DNA of 64,000 nucleotides from Streptomyces sp. CB01201 (GTDB taxonomy: Bacteria > Actinomycetota > Actinomycetes > Streptomycetales > Streptomycetaceae). Below, in pieces: positions 37,186 to 45,751 of this stretch. The first letter of the stretch is position 1. The number at the start of each line of letters is the position of its first letter. The stretch covers positions 186,001 through 250,000 of the forward strand of contig NZ_NNBJ01000006.1 of the NCBI RefSeq assembly GCF_002803085.1. The letters are read 5' to 3'. The translations under genes and the position numbers were made by a program. The notes below the pieces were generated by a model. That model was not told where the DNA came from. It did not search any database and saw only the letters and a list, made by a program, of their open reading frames with translations.

Positions 37186-37199
37186 GTTTCACGTGAAAC
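37186..37199. promoter_or_regulatory. parS: parS site between rplI and the MATE gene
   Basis: Perfect GTTTCACGTGAAAC in a convergent gap. A weaker look-alike (GTTCCACGTGTC) lies 13 bases before it. Confidence 0.97.
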
Positions 37200-37217
37200 A
37201 GCACATCCGGCGTGCGG

Positions 37218-38567
37218 TCAGCGCATCGCGCCCGTGACCAGCCAACGCCCGGAGCGGGCCCGCCGGCCGAGCGTCAGCATGCGGACCGCCATCATCAGCG
37301 CCATGGCCCACCACAGTGCGGTGAGGCCGCCGCCGAGGGGTGGCACCAGGAGCGCGACGGGAGCGAAGACGACCAGGGTCACCACCATGGCCCGGGCCAG
37401 GTAGGGCCCGTCACCCGCGCCCATCAGTACACCGTCGAGCACGAAGACCACCCCGGCGACGGGCTGGATCAGGGCCACCACGAGCAGCGCGGGCGTCAGG
37501 GTGTGCTGGACGGTGTGGTCGCTGGTGAAGAGCGGAACGAACAGCGGACGGGCCGCCACCACCAGCAGACCGAGCAGCACACCGAAGGCGACGCCCCACT
37601 CCACCATGCGGCGACAGGCCTGCTTGGCTCCCTTGGCGTCGTCCGCTCCCAGATAGCGGCCGATGATCGCCTGTCCGGCGATGGCGATCGCGTCGAGCGC
37701 GAAGGCCATCAGGTTCCACAGGGAGAGGATGATCTGGTGCGCGGCGATGTCGACGTCTCCGAGCCGGGCGGCGACAGCGGTGGCGATCATCAGGACGGCC
37801 CGCAGCGAGAGGGTACGCACCAGAAGCGGGACGCCGGCCTGTGCGCTGTTCCTGATGCCCGCGAGATCGGGCCGCAGGGAGGCCTGGTGGCGCCGGGCTC
37901 CGCGTACGACCACGAGGAGATAGACGGCGGCCATGCCGAACTGCGCGATGACGGTGCCCCAGGCAGACCCCGCGATGCCGAGCCCGGCGCCGTAGACGAG
38001 CCCCACGTTCAGGACACCGTTGGCCGCGAAGCCCCCTATGGCCACGTACAGCGGCGTCCGGGTGTTCTGCAGACCGCGCAGGACGCCGGTCGAGGCCAGC
38101 ACGACGAGCATGGCGGGGATGCCGAGCGCGGAGATGCGGAGATAGGTGACGGCGTAGGGGGCCGCGGTGTCCGAGGCGCCGAACAGACCGACCAGCCAGG
38201 GGGCGCTGGGCAGTACGGTGGCGACCACCACGGCGCCCAGGAACAGGGCCAGCCAGATGCCGTCCATCCCCTGGCGGATCGCGGCCCGCAGATCGCCGGC
38301 TCCGACGCGGCGGGACACGGCGGCGGTGGTGGCGTACGCGAGGAAGACGAAAATGCTCACGGCTGTGGTGAGCAGTGGCGCGGCAATACCCAAACCGGCC
38401 AGTTGCGGGGTGCCGAGGTGGCCCACGATCGCGCTGTCGGCCATCACGAAGAGCGGCTCGGCGACGAGGGCGCCGAAGGCGGGAACGGCGAGGGACACGA
38501 TCTCGCGGTCGTGTCGACGCCGGGAGATCCGCCAGTCGTTCTCCGGTGCCGTGGGGGCCTGTTTCAT
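37218..38567 (-). CDS. MATE-family multidrug/antiporter (DinF-like)
   Basis: The 449-residue product is a MATE efflux carrier with about 12 membrane helices in two halves. It starts after a short basic head and has family segments EIVSLAVPAFGALVAEPLFVMADSA and IIGRYLGADD. MATE carriers expel cationic compounds using a proton or sodium gradient; the substrate here is unknown. ATG 38567 is close to the DnaA-box region upstream. It is divergent from dnaB. Confidence 0.93.
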   Translation of the reverse strand: MKQAPTAPENDWRISRRRHDREIVSLAVPAFGALVAEPLFVMADSAIVGHLGTPQLAGLGIAAPLLTTAVSIFVFLAYATTAAVSRRVGAGDLRAAIRQGMDGIWLALFLGAVVVATVLPSAPWLVGLFGASDTAAPYAVTYLRISALGIPAMLVVLASTGVLRGLQNTRTPLYVAIGGFAANGVLNVGLVYGAGLGIAGSAWGTVIAQFGMAAVYLLVVVRGARRHQASLRPDLAGIRNSAQAGVPLLVRTLSLRAVLMIATAVAARLGDVDIAAHQIILSLWNLMAFALDAIAIAGQAIIGRYLGADDAKGAKQACRRMVEWGVAFGVLLGLLVVAARPLFVPLFTSDHTVQHTLTPALLVVALIQPVAGVVFVLDGVLMGAGDGPYLARAMVVTLVVFAPVALLVPPLGGGLTALWWAMALMMAVRMLTLGRRARSGRWLVTGAMR

Positions 38568-38990
38568 GGGGTCAATCTAATCTTCCACAGGTAATGGATG
38601 CAATGGGTTAGTGGTCCTTACTTCGGGACTGCTCTCCGGTTCTTGCGGGCGCCACCCGCCGGGATCTTGAGCCAGTCGGGAAAGTTTTTCTCCCCCACAG
38701 CCGGTGGACGGAGAAAGCGCAGGTCAGAGCAGCCATGGGTGAGGCGCTATGACTTTGTCCACAGTGCTGTCCCCCGGTCCGTGCACAGGTTCCGGAGACT
38801 TCTCCACAGCATCCGGTCGTTCGTCCACATGCCCTGTGGATAACCAGATTGGCTGACGCCGCTCACGGGCCTACCGTGGTCCGGCGCCCGACGCGCCCGA
38901 ACCGGAGTCGGGCACATCGATTTGTCAGTGTCGTGCCGTAGAAAGAGTGGCACGGCTAGGTCCGCTGAGCGGACGGGAGGAGGTGGCCCG
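38568..38990. promoter_or_regulatory. MATE-dnaB divergent region with DnaA-box cluster
   Basis: This 423-base gap holds promoters for the divergent MATE and dnaB genes and no gene I can support. At 38755-38843 lie five DnaA-box-like sequences: TTGTCCACA (38755), CCGTGCACA (38779), TTCTCCACA (38800), TCGTCCACA (38821) and, on the minus strand, TTATCCACA (38835-38843). Starts are 24, 21, 21 and 14 bases apart, so the middle boxes lie on the same face of the helix. Confidence 0.85.
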
Positions 38991-40484
38991 GTGAGCATTC
39001 CCGAGCCGTTGGACGAGCCCTGGGCCGACACCGGTCCAAGTGACCGTCTGCCTGTTTCCCGCCAGCGCGGCGACAGCGAGGCCCGTGGCCGCGGTCGTGG
39101 CAGAGGCCGTGACGACCAGCACGACCGGGGGCAGGACGACTGGGACGGCGGGTCCTCCGGCTTCGAGCGCGTACCGCCCCAGGACATCGACGCCGAGCAG
39201 TCGGTGCTCGGCGGCATGCTGCTCTCCAAGGACGCCATCGCGGACGTCGTGGAGATCATCAAGGGCCACGACTTCTACAAGCCGGCCCACGAGACGGTCT
39301 ACACGGCCATCCTCGACCTCTATGCCAAGGGCGAGCCCGCCGACCCCATCACGGTCGCCGCCGAGTTGGTCAAGCGCGGCGAGATCACCCGGGTCGGTGG
39401 CGCCTCCTATCTGCACACGCTGGTCCAGTCGGTCCCGACCGCGGCCAACGCCTCCTACTACGCGGAGATCGTCCACGAACGGGCGGTTCTGCGACGGCTC
39501 GTCGAGGCCGGTACCAAGATCACGCAGATGGGATACGCGGCGGACGGCGATGTCGACGACATCGTCAACTCCGCGCAGGCCGAGATCTACGCGGTCACGG
39601 AGCAGCGCACCAGTGAGGACTACCTGCCCCTCGGCGACATCATGGAGGGCGCGCTCGACGAGATCGAGGCAATCGGCTCACGCAGCGGCGAGATGACCGG
39701 AGTGCCCACCGGGTTCACCGACTTCGACTCGCTCACCAACGGTCTGCATCCCGGCCAGATGGTCGTCATCGCCGCCCGTCCCGCCATGGGTAAGTCCACC
39801 CTGGCGCTGGACTTCGCCCGCGCCTGTTCGATCAAGCACAACCTGCCCAGCGTGATCTTCTCGCTCGAAATGGGGCGCAATGAGATCGCGATGCGTCTGC
39901 TGTCGGCCGAGGCGCGGGTCGCGCTCCATCACATGCGCTCCGGCACGATGACCGACGACGACTGGACGCGGCTGGCCCGCCGCATGCCGGACGTCTCCCA
40001 GGCGCCGCTCTACATCGACGACTCGCCCAACCTGTCGATGATGGAGATCCGCGCCAAGTGCCGCCGCCTGAAGCAGCGCAACGATCTCCGCCTCGTCGTC
40101 ATCGACTATCTGCAGCTGATGCAGTCGGGCGGTTCCAAGCGTGCCGAGAGCCGCCAGCAGGAAGTCTCGGACATGTCGCGAAACCTCAAGCTCCTGGCCA
40201 AGGAGCTCCAACTGCCGGTGATCGCGCTCTCCCAGCTGAACCGTGGCCCCGAGCAGCGCACCGACAAGAAGCCGATGGTCTCCGACCTGCGTGAATCCGG
40301 CTCCATCGAGCAGGACGCCGACATGGTCATCCTCCTCCACCGTGAGGACGCCTACGAGAAGGAATCGCCCCGCGCGGGCGAGGCCGACCTGATCGTGGCC
40401 AAGCACCGTAACGGCCCGACCGCGACCATCACCGTCGCCTTCCAGGGCCACTACTCGCGCTTCGTGGACATGGCAGCGACCTGA
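38991..40484 (+). CDS. dnaB: Replicative DNA helicase DnaB
   Basis: DnaB is the hexameric helicase loaded at oriC by DnaA. The 497-residue product has an Arg/Asp-rich N-terminal tail of about 60 residues, the N-terminal domain starting PPQDIDAEQSVLGGML, and the RecA-like core with Walker A ARPAMGKST at about 261-269. The C-terminal motif LRESGSIEQDADMV follows. No intein or insertion is seen. GTG 38991 follows GGGAGGAGG. The DnaA-box cluster upstream hints that DnaA may control it. Confidence 0.97.
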   Translation: MSIPEPLDEPWADTGPSDRLPVSRQRGDSEARGRGRGRGRDDQHDRGQDDWDGGSSGFERVPPQDIDAEQSVLGGMLLSKDAIADVVEIIKGHDFYKPAHETVYTAILDLYAKGEPADPITVAAELVKRGEITRVGGASYLHTLVQSVPTAANASYYAEIVHERAVLRRLVEAGTKITQMGYAADGDVDDIVNSAQAEIYAVTEQRTSEDYLPLGDIMEGALDEIEAIGSRSGEMTGVPTGFTDFDSLTNGLHPGQMVVIAARPAMGKSTLALDFARACSIKHNLPSVIFSLEMGRNEIAMRLLSAEARVALHHMRSGTMTDDDWTRLARRMPDVSQAPLYIDDSPNLSMMEIRAKCRRLKQRNDLRLVVIDYLQLMQSGGSKRAESRQQEVSDMSRNLKLLAKELQLPVIALSQLNRGPEQRTDKKPMVSDLRESGSIEQDADMVILLHREDAYEKESPRAGEADLIVAKHRNGPTATITVAFQGHYSRFVDMAAT

Positions 40485-40523
40485 TCGCGGGGCGTCGTCG
40501 GCGCTCAACTACCGTCTCCACAC

Positions 40524-41213
40524 GTGGACATGGACATGGACGGCTGGCTGGCCGACACGCGGGCGTCCTACGACACCGTCGCCGCCGACTACGCGGCGCA
40601 GGTACGCGACCTTCTGAACGAGACGCCCTACGAGCGATCGGCCCTGGCCCTGTTCGCGGAACTGGTGCTGGCGTCCGGTGGCGGGCAGGTCGCGGACGTG
40701 GGGTGCGGACCCGGAAGGATCACGGCCCATCTGCGAGGTCTCGACGTCGACGCCTTCGGCATCGATCTGTCGTCCGCAATGGTCGAGACGGCGCGGCGTG
40801 AACACCCCGGTATGCGATTCGAGGTCGGCTCCATGACGGAACTGGACCTCGCCGCAGCCTCGTTGGCGGGACTCGTGGCCTGGTACTCGTTGATCCACAT
40901 CCCGGACCAGGAGATCGGTCCGGTCCTGGCCCAGTTCCGGCGGGTCGTGCGCCCTGGTGGCCTTGTGCTGCTCGGCTACCACGTGGGGTACGGGGCCCGG
41001 CTGAAGACGCGCGGCTATGGGGGCCACCCCATGAAGGTCCTGGTGCATCGTCGTCAGCCCCTGCACATGGCTGCCTCGCTCGACGGCGCCGGCTTCACGG
41101 TCGAGGCGCAGATGACGCTCACCTCGGCCGAGAGTCCGCTGGGCGCGATCGTCTTCGCACGCAGACGTCCCGACGGGACGGGAACGGAAGGTCTCCCGTC
41201 GCATTCGGCGTGA
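40524..41213 (+). CDS. SAM-dependent methyltransferase, class I
   Basis: The 229-residue product has a Rossmann methyltransferase fold with the SAM motif ADVGCGPG at 57-64, a second acidic motif (FGIDLSSAMVETAR) and a late VVRPGGLVLL strand. It resembles small-molecule methyltransferases, but the substrate is unknown. GTG 40524 starts the frame; ATG 40530 or 40536 within the MDMDMD repeat are equally possible. It lies 39 bases after dnaB on the same strand. Confidence 0.88.
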   Translation: MDMDMDGWLADTRASYDTVAADYAAQVRDLLNETPYERSALALFAELVLASGGGQVADVGCGPGRITAHLRGLDVDAFGIDLSSAMVETARREHPGMRFEVGSMTELDLAAASLAGLVAWYSLIHIPDQEIGPVLAQFRRVVRPGGLVLLGYHVGYGARLKTRGYGGHPMKVLVHRRQPLHMAASLDGAGFTVEAQMTLTSAESPLGAIVFARRRPDGTGTEGLPSHSA

Positions 41214-41356
41214 TCAATTGGCTTTTCCTCAAGCCGAGTTGGCTGCCGTGGCGATCCCGTGGGGCGGATCCGGGGGAGGCGACGGCGGGTCGGAGCGGGC
41301 GACTCCGGGCGAAAAGCGGTCGCCTCGGCCCGGCTGCGCGGCTAGACACTAGCCCT

Positions 41357-42760
41357 ATGACCTCACCTCATGCGCCTGTGTCACCAGCCCCCTTCGCGGA
41401 CCTCCTGCCGTCAACGGAACGTGCGCTCCTGCACCGCATCGCCGTAGCCCAGGCCGAAGGGCGGGCGCCCTCGCTGGTCGCGGCCGTGGCGCGGGACAGC
41501 CGGATGATCTGGTCCGGTTCACGGACCTCCGTGGACGGGCACGGCCCGGACGCCGACGTCCAGTACCGCATCGGCTCCATCACCAAGACCTTCACCGCCG
41601 TGCTGGTGCTGAGGCTGCGTGACGAAGGGCTCCTGGACCTCGGGGACCCGCTGGAGAAACACCTCCCCGGCACCACGTCGGGCGGCGCGACCATTGCCCA
41701 ACTGCTCTCCCACACCGCCGGGTTGGCCGCCGAAGCGCCCGCTCCCTGGTGGGAACGGACGCCGGGTGATCTCCGCCCGGAGCTGAGCGATGTGCTGGGG
41801 GACCAACCGCAGCCGCACCCCCCGGGCCGGCTGCACCACTACTCCAACCCGGGCTACACGCTGCTGGGTTCCCTGGTGGAAGCCGTACGGGGAGTGCCCT
41901 GGGAGGAGGCGCTGCGGACGGAGATCCTCGAACCCCTGGGCATGGACCGCACGACCACGCAGCCGGTGCATCCCCACGCCGGCGGCTGGGCCGTTCACCC
42001 ATGGGCCGATGTGCTGCTGCCGGAGCCGTCCGAGGACCTCGGCCTGATGGCCCCGGCCGGGCAGCTGTGGTCGACCGCGGCGGACCTCAGTCGCTTCGCC
42101 GTCTTCCTCGCGGCGGGGGATGAGCGAGTGCTGAGCGCCGAGTCGGTGGCGGAGATGCGCACCCCTGCCGTTGCGCCGGAGACGGGCGACTGGGACGCCG
42201 GCTACGGCCTCGGTATGGCGCTCACCCGGAGCGACGGCCTTGAACTCGCAGGCCACACCGGTTCGTTGCCCGGATTCGTCGCGACCCTCTGGGTGAGCGT
42301 GGCGGACGGCGTGGCCGCCGTCGTGCTCGCCAATGTCACCTCCGGCCTGAGGGTCGGCGCGCTGGCCGCCGATCTCGTCCGGATCGTGGCGGAGGCCGAG
42401 CCGCGCTTCCCGGAGCCCTGGCGCCCCCTTCCTGAGGTGGACGAGGAGCTCCTGGCGCTCACCGGCCCTTGGTACTGGGGCACCCAGGCGGTCGGCCTGC
42501 GCCTGACCGCCGACCGCGGGGTGGCTCTGGCACCGCTGCGGGGCGCCGGCCGGGCAGCCCGGTTCAAGGCCGCCACCGATGGCACCTGGATCGGTCTGGA
42601 CGGCTACTACCGTGGAGAGACGCTCCGAGTGGTGCGACGAGCGGACGGCTCGGTGAGCCACCTCGATCTCGGATCGTTCGTCTTCACTCGCGAGCCGTAC
42701 GGCCCCGAAGCGGCTGTGGTCCCCGGTGGTGTGGACCCCGAGGGCTGGCGCGGGGTCTGA
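41357..42760 (+). CDS. Serine hydrolase of the class C beta-lactamase family
   Basis: The 467-residue product has the catalytic S74-x2-K77 (GSITKTF), Y162-S-N164 and an HTG motif, the pattern of class C beta-lactamase-like esterases and D-peptidases. A C-terminal domain of about 120 residues follows the catalytic part. There is no clear export signal, so it may act in the cytoplasm as an esterase or amidase. ATG 41357 lacks a ribosome site, so the message may be leaderless. A parS follows two bases after the stop. Confidence 0.87.
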   Translation: MTSPHAPVSPAPFADLLPSTERALLHRIAVAQAEGRAPSLVAAVARDSRMIWSGSRTSVDGHGPDADVQYRIGSITKTFTAVLVLRLRDEGLLDLGDPLEKHLPGTTSGGATIAQLLSHTAGLAAEAPAPWWERTPGDLRPELSDVLGDQPQPHPPGRLHHYSNPGYTLLGSLVEAVRGVPWEEALRTEILEPLGMDRTTTQPVHPHAGGWAVHPWADVLLPEPSEDLGLMAPAGQLWSTAADLSRFAVFLAAGDERVLSAESVAEMRTPAVAPETGDWDAGYGLGMALTRSDGLELAGHTGSLPGFVATLWVSVADGVAAVVLANVTSGLRVGALAADLVRIVAEAEPRFPEPWRPLPEVDEELLALTGPWYWGTQAVGLRLTADRGVALAPLRGAGRAARFKAATDGTWIGLDGYYRGETLRVVRRADGSVSHLDLGSFVFTREPYGPEAAVVPGGVDPEGWRGV

Positions 42761-42761
42761 C

Positions 42762-42775
42762 GTTTCACGTGAAAC
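42762..42775. promoter_or_regulatory. parS: parS site after the serine hydrolase gene
   Basis: Perfect GTTTCACGTGAAAC directly after the stop codon. Confidence 0.97.
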
Positions 42776-42792
42776 GGCCGTTCAGGCCGTCT

Positions 42793-42828
42793 CCGTAGGT
42801 CCTGTTTCACGTGAAACAGGACCTACGG
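42793..42828. terminator. parS: 36-bp perfect palindrome with parS at its centre
   Basis: Two perfect 18-base arms centre on parS 42804-42817. It lies between the convergent serine hydrolase and GNAT genes and could end both transcripts. Confidence 0.88.
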
Positions 42829-42845
42829 GCTGGCCGGGCCCAGGC

Positions 42846-43298
42846 CTACAGCGCCTTCTTGAACCCTACGTGCGAGGCCTCGAACCCCAGCCGTTCGTAG
42901 AAGCGATGGGCATCGGTACGCGTGGCGTCCGACGTCAGCTGGACCAGCCGGCAGCCCTGGCGCTCCGATTCGGCGACGGCCCACTCGATGAGGAGGGTGC
43001 CGAGCCCGCCGCCGCGCTCCGCGCTGTGAACGCGTACACCCTCGATGATCGAGCGGGTCGACCCGCGCCGGGAGAGCCCGGGGACCACGGTGAGTTGGAG
43101 GGTTCCCACGACCTGGCCGCTGCGGGCCGCGACCACCACGTGCTGATTGGGGTCGCCGGTGAGCCGCTCGAAAGCGGCACGGTAGGGCGTCAAGTCGTCG
43201 GGCGATTCGCGCTGGGCACCCAGCGGATCGTCCGCCAGCATCGCCACGATCGCCGGGAGGTCGTCGGGTGTCGCGGGCCTGATGTCAAGATCGCTCAT
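42846..43298 (-). CDS. GNAT-family N-acetyltransferase
   Basis: The 150-residue product is a single GNAT domain. It starts MSDLDIRPATPDDLPAIVAM, and the coenzyme A loop is RGGGLGTLLIEWAVAES at about residues 98-114. The C-terminal HRFYERLGF motif is typical. ATG 43298 is the start. Its substrate is unknown. It lies between the parS palindrome and the marR gene on the same strand. Confidence 0.9.
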   Translation of the reverse strand: MSDLDIRPATPDDLPAIVAMLADDPLGAQRESPDDLTPYRAAFERLTGDPNQHVVVAARSGQVVGTLQLTVVPGLSRRGSTRSIIEGVRVHSAERGGGLGTLLIEWAVAESERQGCRLVQLTSDATRTDAHRFYERLGFEASHVGFKKAL

Positions 43299-43323
43299 GA
43301 CGGGGAGCGTACGCCCAGCGGCT

Positions 43324-43782
43324 TCACGCGGAGATGTGCAGGGCCTCCACAGTCCTTACCAGAGGCGCGAGTTGAGGGTTTCCGGCCGCCTCGTCCAAGG
43401 CCTCGCGCAGGGCCCGGTCATTGGTGGGCCGGGCCTGGGCGAGCAGGGCCAGACCGGACTCGGTGACATCGGTGTAGATGCCGCGCCGGTCGGTGTCGCA
43501 GAGGTACCGGGTCAGCAGACCGCGGTCCTCAAGCCGGGTGACGAGCCGGGTCGTGGCCGACTGGCTGAGCACGACGGCGTCGGCGACCTGCTTCATCTGG
43601 AGGTGCCCGCCCGGGCCGCTGTGCTGGCGGCTGAGGACATCCAGCAGCGAGTACTCGCGCACGCTGAGGTCGTGCCCGGATTGCAGGGCGCGCTCGATGT
43701 GGGCGTCGATCTTGCCGTGCAGCAGGGAGAGCGCACACCACCCCTGGGCGAGGGCGGTGAGTGCGGGGTCCGTCGCGGTCAT
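43324..43782 (-). CDS. MarR-family regulator of the adjacent exporter
   Basis: The 152-residue product has a MarR winged helix at about residues 35-115 (QMKQVADAVVLSQSATTRLVTRLEDRGLL). ATG 43782 has GGAGG eight bases upstream; the frame continues to 43851 without a ribosome site. It is divergent from the MFS gene across a 137-base gap with repeated TGCAATTA, so it probably represses both (inference). The inducer is unknown. Confidence 0.9.
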   Translation of the reverse strand: MTATDPALTALAQGWCALSLLHGKIDAHIERALQSGHDLSVREYSLLDVLSRQHSGPGGHLQMKQVADAVVLSQSATTRLVTRLEDRGLLTRYLCDTDRRGIYTDVTESGLALLAQARPTNDRALREALDEAAGNPQLAPLVRTVEALHISA

Positions 43783-43846
43783 GCGTGTGTCCTCCGTCCG
43801 GAGCTGCTTGTCCTCAGGATAGTCCACGAGCGCAATAGCCCGCGTT

Positions 43847-43871
43847 TGCAATTAGTCAGCGTCTGCAATTA
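43847..43871. promoter_or_regulatory. Candidate MarR operator
   Basis: TGCAATTA occurs at 43847-43854 and 43864-43871, 17 bases apart in direct orientation, in an AT-rich patch between the divergent marR and MFS genes. The second copy runs into CAATTATTG, a nine-base palindrome. Confidence 0.55.
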
Positions 43872-43919
43872 TTGTGGACGCCCGTAAGGGGCTCACGCAA
43901 TCTCCTGGAAGGTCATCCC

Positions 43920-45131
43920 ATGCCACTCGCCCTCCTCGCCCTCGCCATCGGGGCGTTCGGTATCGGCACCACGGAATTCGTGATCATGGGGCTGCTCCCC
44001 GAGGTCGCCGGCACCTTCGACGTCTCCATCCCCACCGCCGGATACCTGGTCAGCGGCTACGCGGTCGGCGTCATGCTCGGCGCCCCGCTGATGACCGTCC
44101 TGGGCACGAAGATCACCCGCAAGCGGATGCTGATGCTGCTGATGGGCTTCTTCATCGCCGGCAACGTGCTCTCCGCCCTCGCGCCCGCCTTCGGGCTCAT
44201 GCTGGCCGGACGAATCGTCGCCTCCCTCGCCCACGGCGCGTTCTTCGGCATCGGCTCGGTCGTCGCGGCGGATCTGGTCGCCCCCGAGAAGAAGGCCGGG
44301 GCCATCGCGATGATGTTCACCGGTCTGACCGTCGCCAACGTCGTGGGCGTGCCGGCCGGCACGCTCATCGGCCAGCAGGTCGGCTGGCGCGCCACGTTCC
44401 TCGTCGTCGCATCGCTCGGAGTGCTCGGTCTGCTCGGAGTCGCCAAGCTGGTCCCGGACATGCCGAAGACCCAGGGCGTACGGCTGCGGCACGAGATCGC
44501 CGCGTTCCGCAATGTCCAGGTGCTGCTCGCCATGGCGATGACCGTGCTCGGGTTCGGTGGAGTCTTCGCCGCGATCACCTACATCACGCCGATGATGACG
44601 AACGTCGCCGGCTACGCCGACACCTCCGTCACCTGGCTGCTCGTGCTCTTCGGCCTCGGCATGGTCTCCGGAAACCTCATCGGAGGCCGGTTCGCCGACC
44701 GTGCGCTGATGCCCATGCTCTATGTGGCGCTGTCCGGGCTCGCCGTGGTCCTGGCGCTGTTCACGGTGGCCGCCCACGACAAGTTCGCCTCCGCGGTCAT
44801 GGTCTTCCTCATCGGCGCACTCGGCTTCGCGACCGTGCCCCCGCTGCAAAAGCGCGTCCTCGACCAAGCCGCGGGAGCGCCCACCCTGGCGTCCGCCGTC
44901 AACATCGGCGCCTTCAATCTCGGCAACGCGCTCTCCGCCTGGCTCGGCGGCATCGTCATCGCCGCCGGCCTCGGCTACACCGCCCCCAACTGGGTGGGTG
45001 CCGCTCTGGCCGCCTCCGCCCTCGTGCTCGCCTTCGTCTCCAGCGCACTGGAGCGCCGTACGAGCAGTGGCAGCCGGGTCGTCGCGGGCACCGTTCCCGA
45101 GCCGGTCCGGGCCACCGCGGCCCACCACTGA
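43920..45131 (+). CDS. MFS exporter (AraJ/chloramphenicol-resistance type)
   Basis: The 403-residue product is a 12-helix MFS drug/H+ antiporter. It starts PLALLALAIGAFGIGTTEF, a pattern of the DHA1 group that includes AraJ and Cml-like exporters. ATG 43920 has GGAAGG a few bases upstream. It is divergent from marR and 34 bases before the HbpS-like gene, so marR, exporter and HbpS-like protein form one module. The substrate is unknown. Confidence 0.92.
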   Translation: MPLALLALAIGAFGIGTTEFVIMGLLPEVAGTFDVSIPTAGYLVSGYAVGVMLGAPLMTVLGTKITRKRMLMLLMGFFIAGNVLSALAPAFGLMLAGRIVASLAHGAFFGIGSVVAADLVAPEKKAGAIAMMFTGLTVANVVGVPAGTLIGQQVGWRATFLVVASLGVLGLLGVAKLVPDMPKTQGVRLRHEIAAFRNVQVLLAMAMTVLGFGGVFAAITYITPMMTNVAGYADTSVTWLLVLFGLGMVSGNLIGGRFADRALMPMLYVALSGLAVVLALFTVAAHDKFASAVMVFLIGALGFATVPPLQKRVLDQAAGAPTLASAVNIGAFNLGNALSAWLGGIVIAAGLGYTAPNWVGAALAASALVLAFVSSALERRTSSGSRVVAGTVPEPVRATAAHH

Positions 45132-45165
45132 AGCAACTGCCCACCAATCAACAGGAGTTCCTCCC

Positions 45166-45597
45166 ATGAGCACCCCCACCATCGCCACAGCCCCGCTCAC
45201 CACCCACGAAGCGGAAGCCCTCGTGGAAGCGGCCCGCGCGGCCGCCGAGGCGGCCGGGGTCGCCACAGCGGTCAGCGTGCTCGACGCGGGCGGCCATCTG
45301 CTCGCCTTCCGCCGGGACGACCGGGCCGTACTGATCGCCGGTGAGACCAGCACCCGCAAGGCCTTCACGGCCCTTCAGCTGAACACCCCGACCGCCGACC
45401 TGGTGGACGCGGTCCAGCCGGGCGGCCTCTTCCACACCCTGCCGACGGCCCTGGACCGCCCGCTCCTCTTCATCGCGGGCGGCGTGCCCGTCCACCGGGA
45501 CGGCCGACTGATCGGCGCGATCGGGGTGGGTGGCGGCGCCCCCGGTCAGGACCACGGCTTCGCCACGGCGGCCGTGGAGGCGCTGACCCGGCGCTGA
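45166..45597 (+). CDS. HbpS/GlcG-family protein (DUF336-like)
   Basis: The 143-residue product matches the GlcG/HbpS family: an Ala-rich helix at residues 12-33, then TAVSVLDAGGHLLAFRRDD and GGVPVHRDGRLIGAIGVGGG. Members bind haem or small ligands; HbpS of Streptomyces senses haem and redox stress outside the cell. This copy has no export signal, so it is likely cytoplasmic. ATG 45166 follows CAGGAG. It lies 34 bases after the exporter. Confidence 0.85.
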   Translation: MSTPTIATAPLTTHEAEALVEAARAAAEAAGVATAVSVLDAGGHLLAFRRDDRAVLIAGETSTRKAFTALQLNTPTADLVDAVQPGGLFHTLPTALDRPLLFIAGGVPVHRDGRLIGAIGVGGGAPGQDHGFATAAVEALTRR

Positions 45598-45668
45598 ACC
45601 GTAGGCGCTCTGGCACGACGTGCGGCCCTGTCGCTCTGGCCTGGCGCCGAGCGCACCGACACAGAGAC

Positions 45669-45713
45669 GCCCGCCCTCAACTGCGCGCGATATCGCGGCA
45701 CATGAGGGCGGGC
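45669..45713. terminator. Terminator between convergent genes
   Basis: GCCCGCCCTCA at 45669-45679 pairs with TGAGGGCGGGC at 45703-45713, with a smaller inner hairpin around GCGATATCGC. It lies between the HbpS-like gene and the GNAT gene. Confidence 0.75.
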
Positions 45714-45751
45714 ATGCGTCGTCGCGGCGGCCGGCGGCAGCTGGCGGCGGC

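Noticed and set aside
43869..43877. TTGTGGACG-like sequence in the marR-MFS gap as a DnaA box
   Set aside because: Only a weak match and no second box nearby; probably chance.
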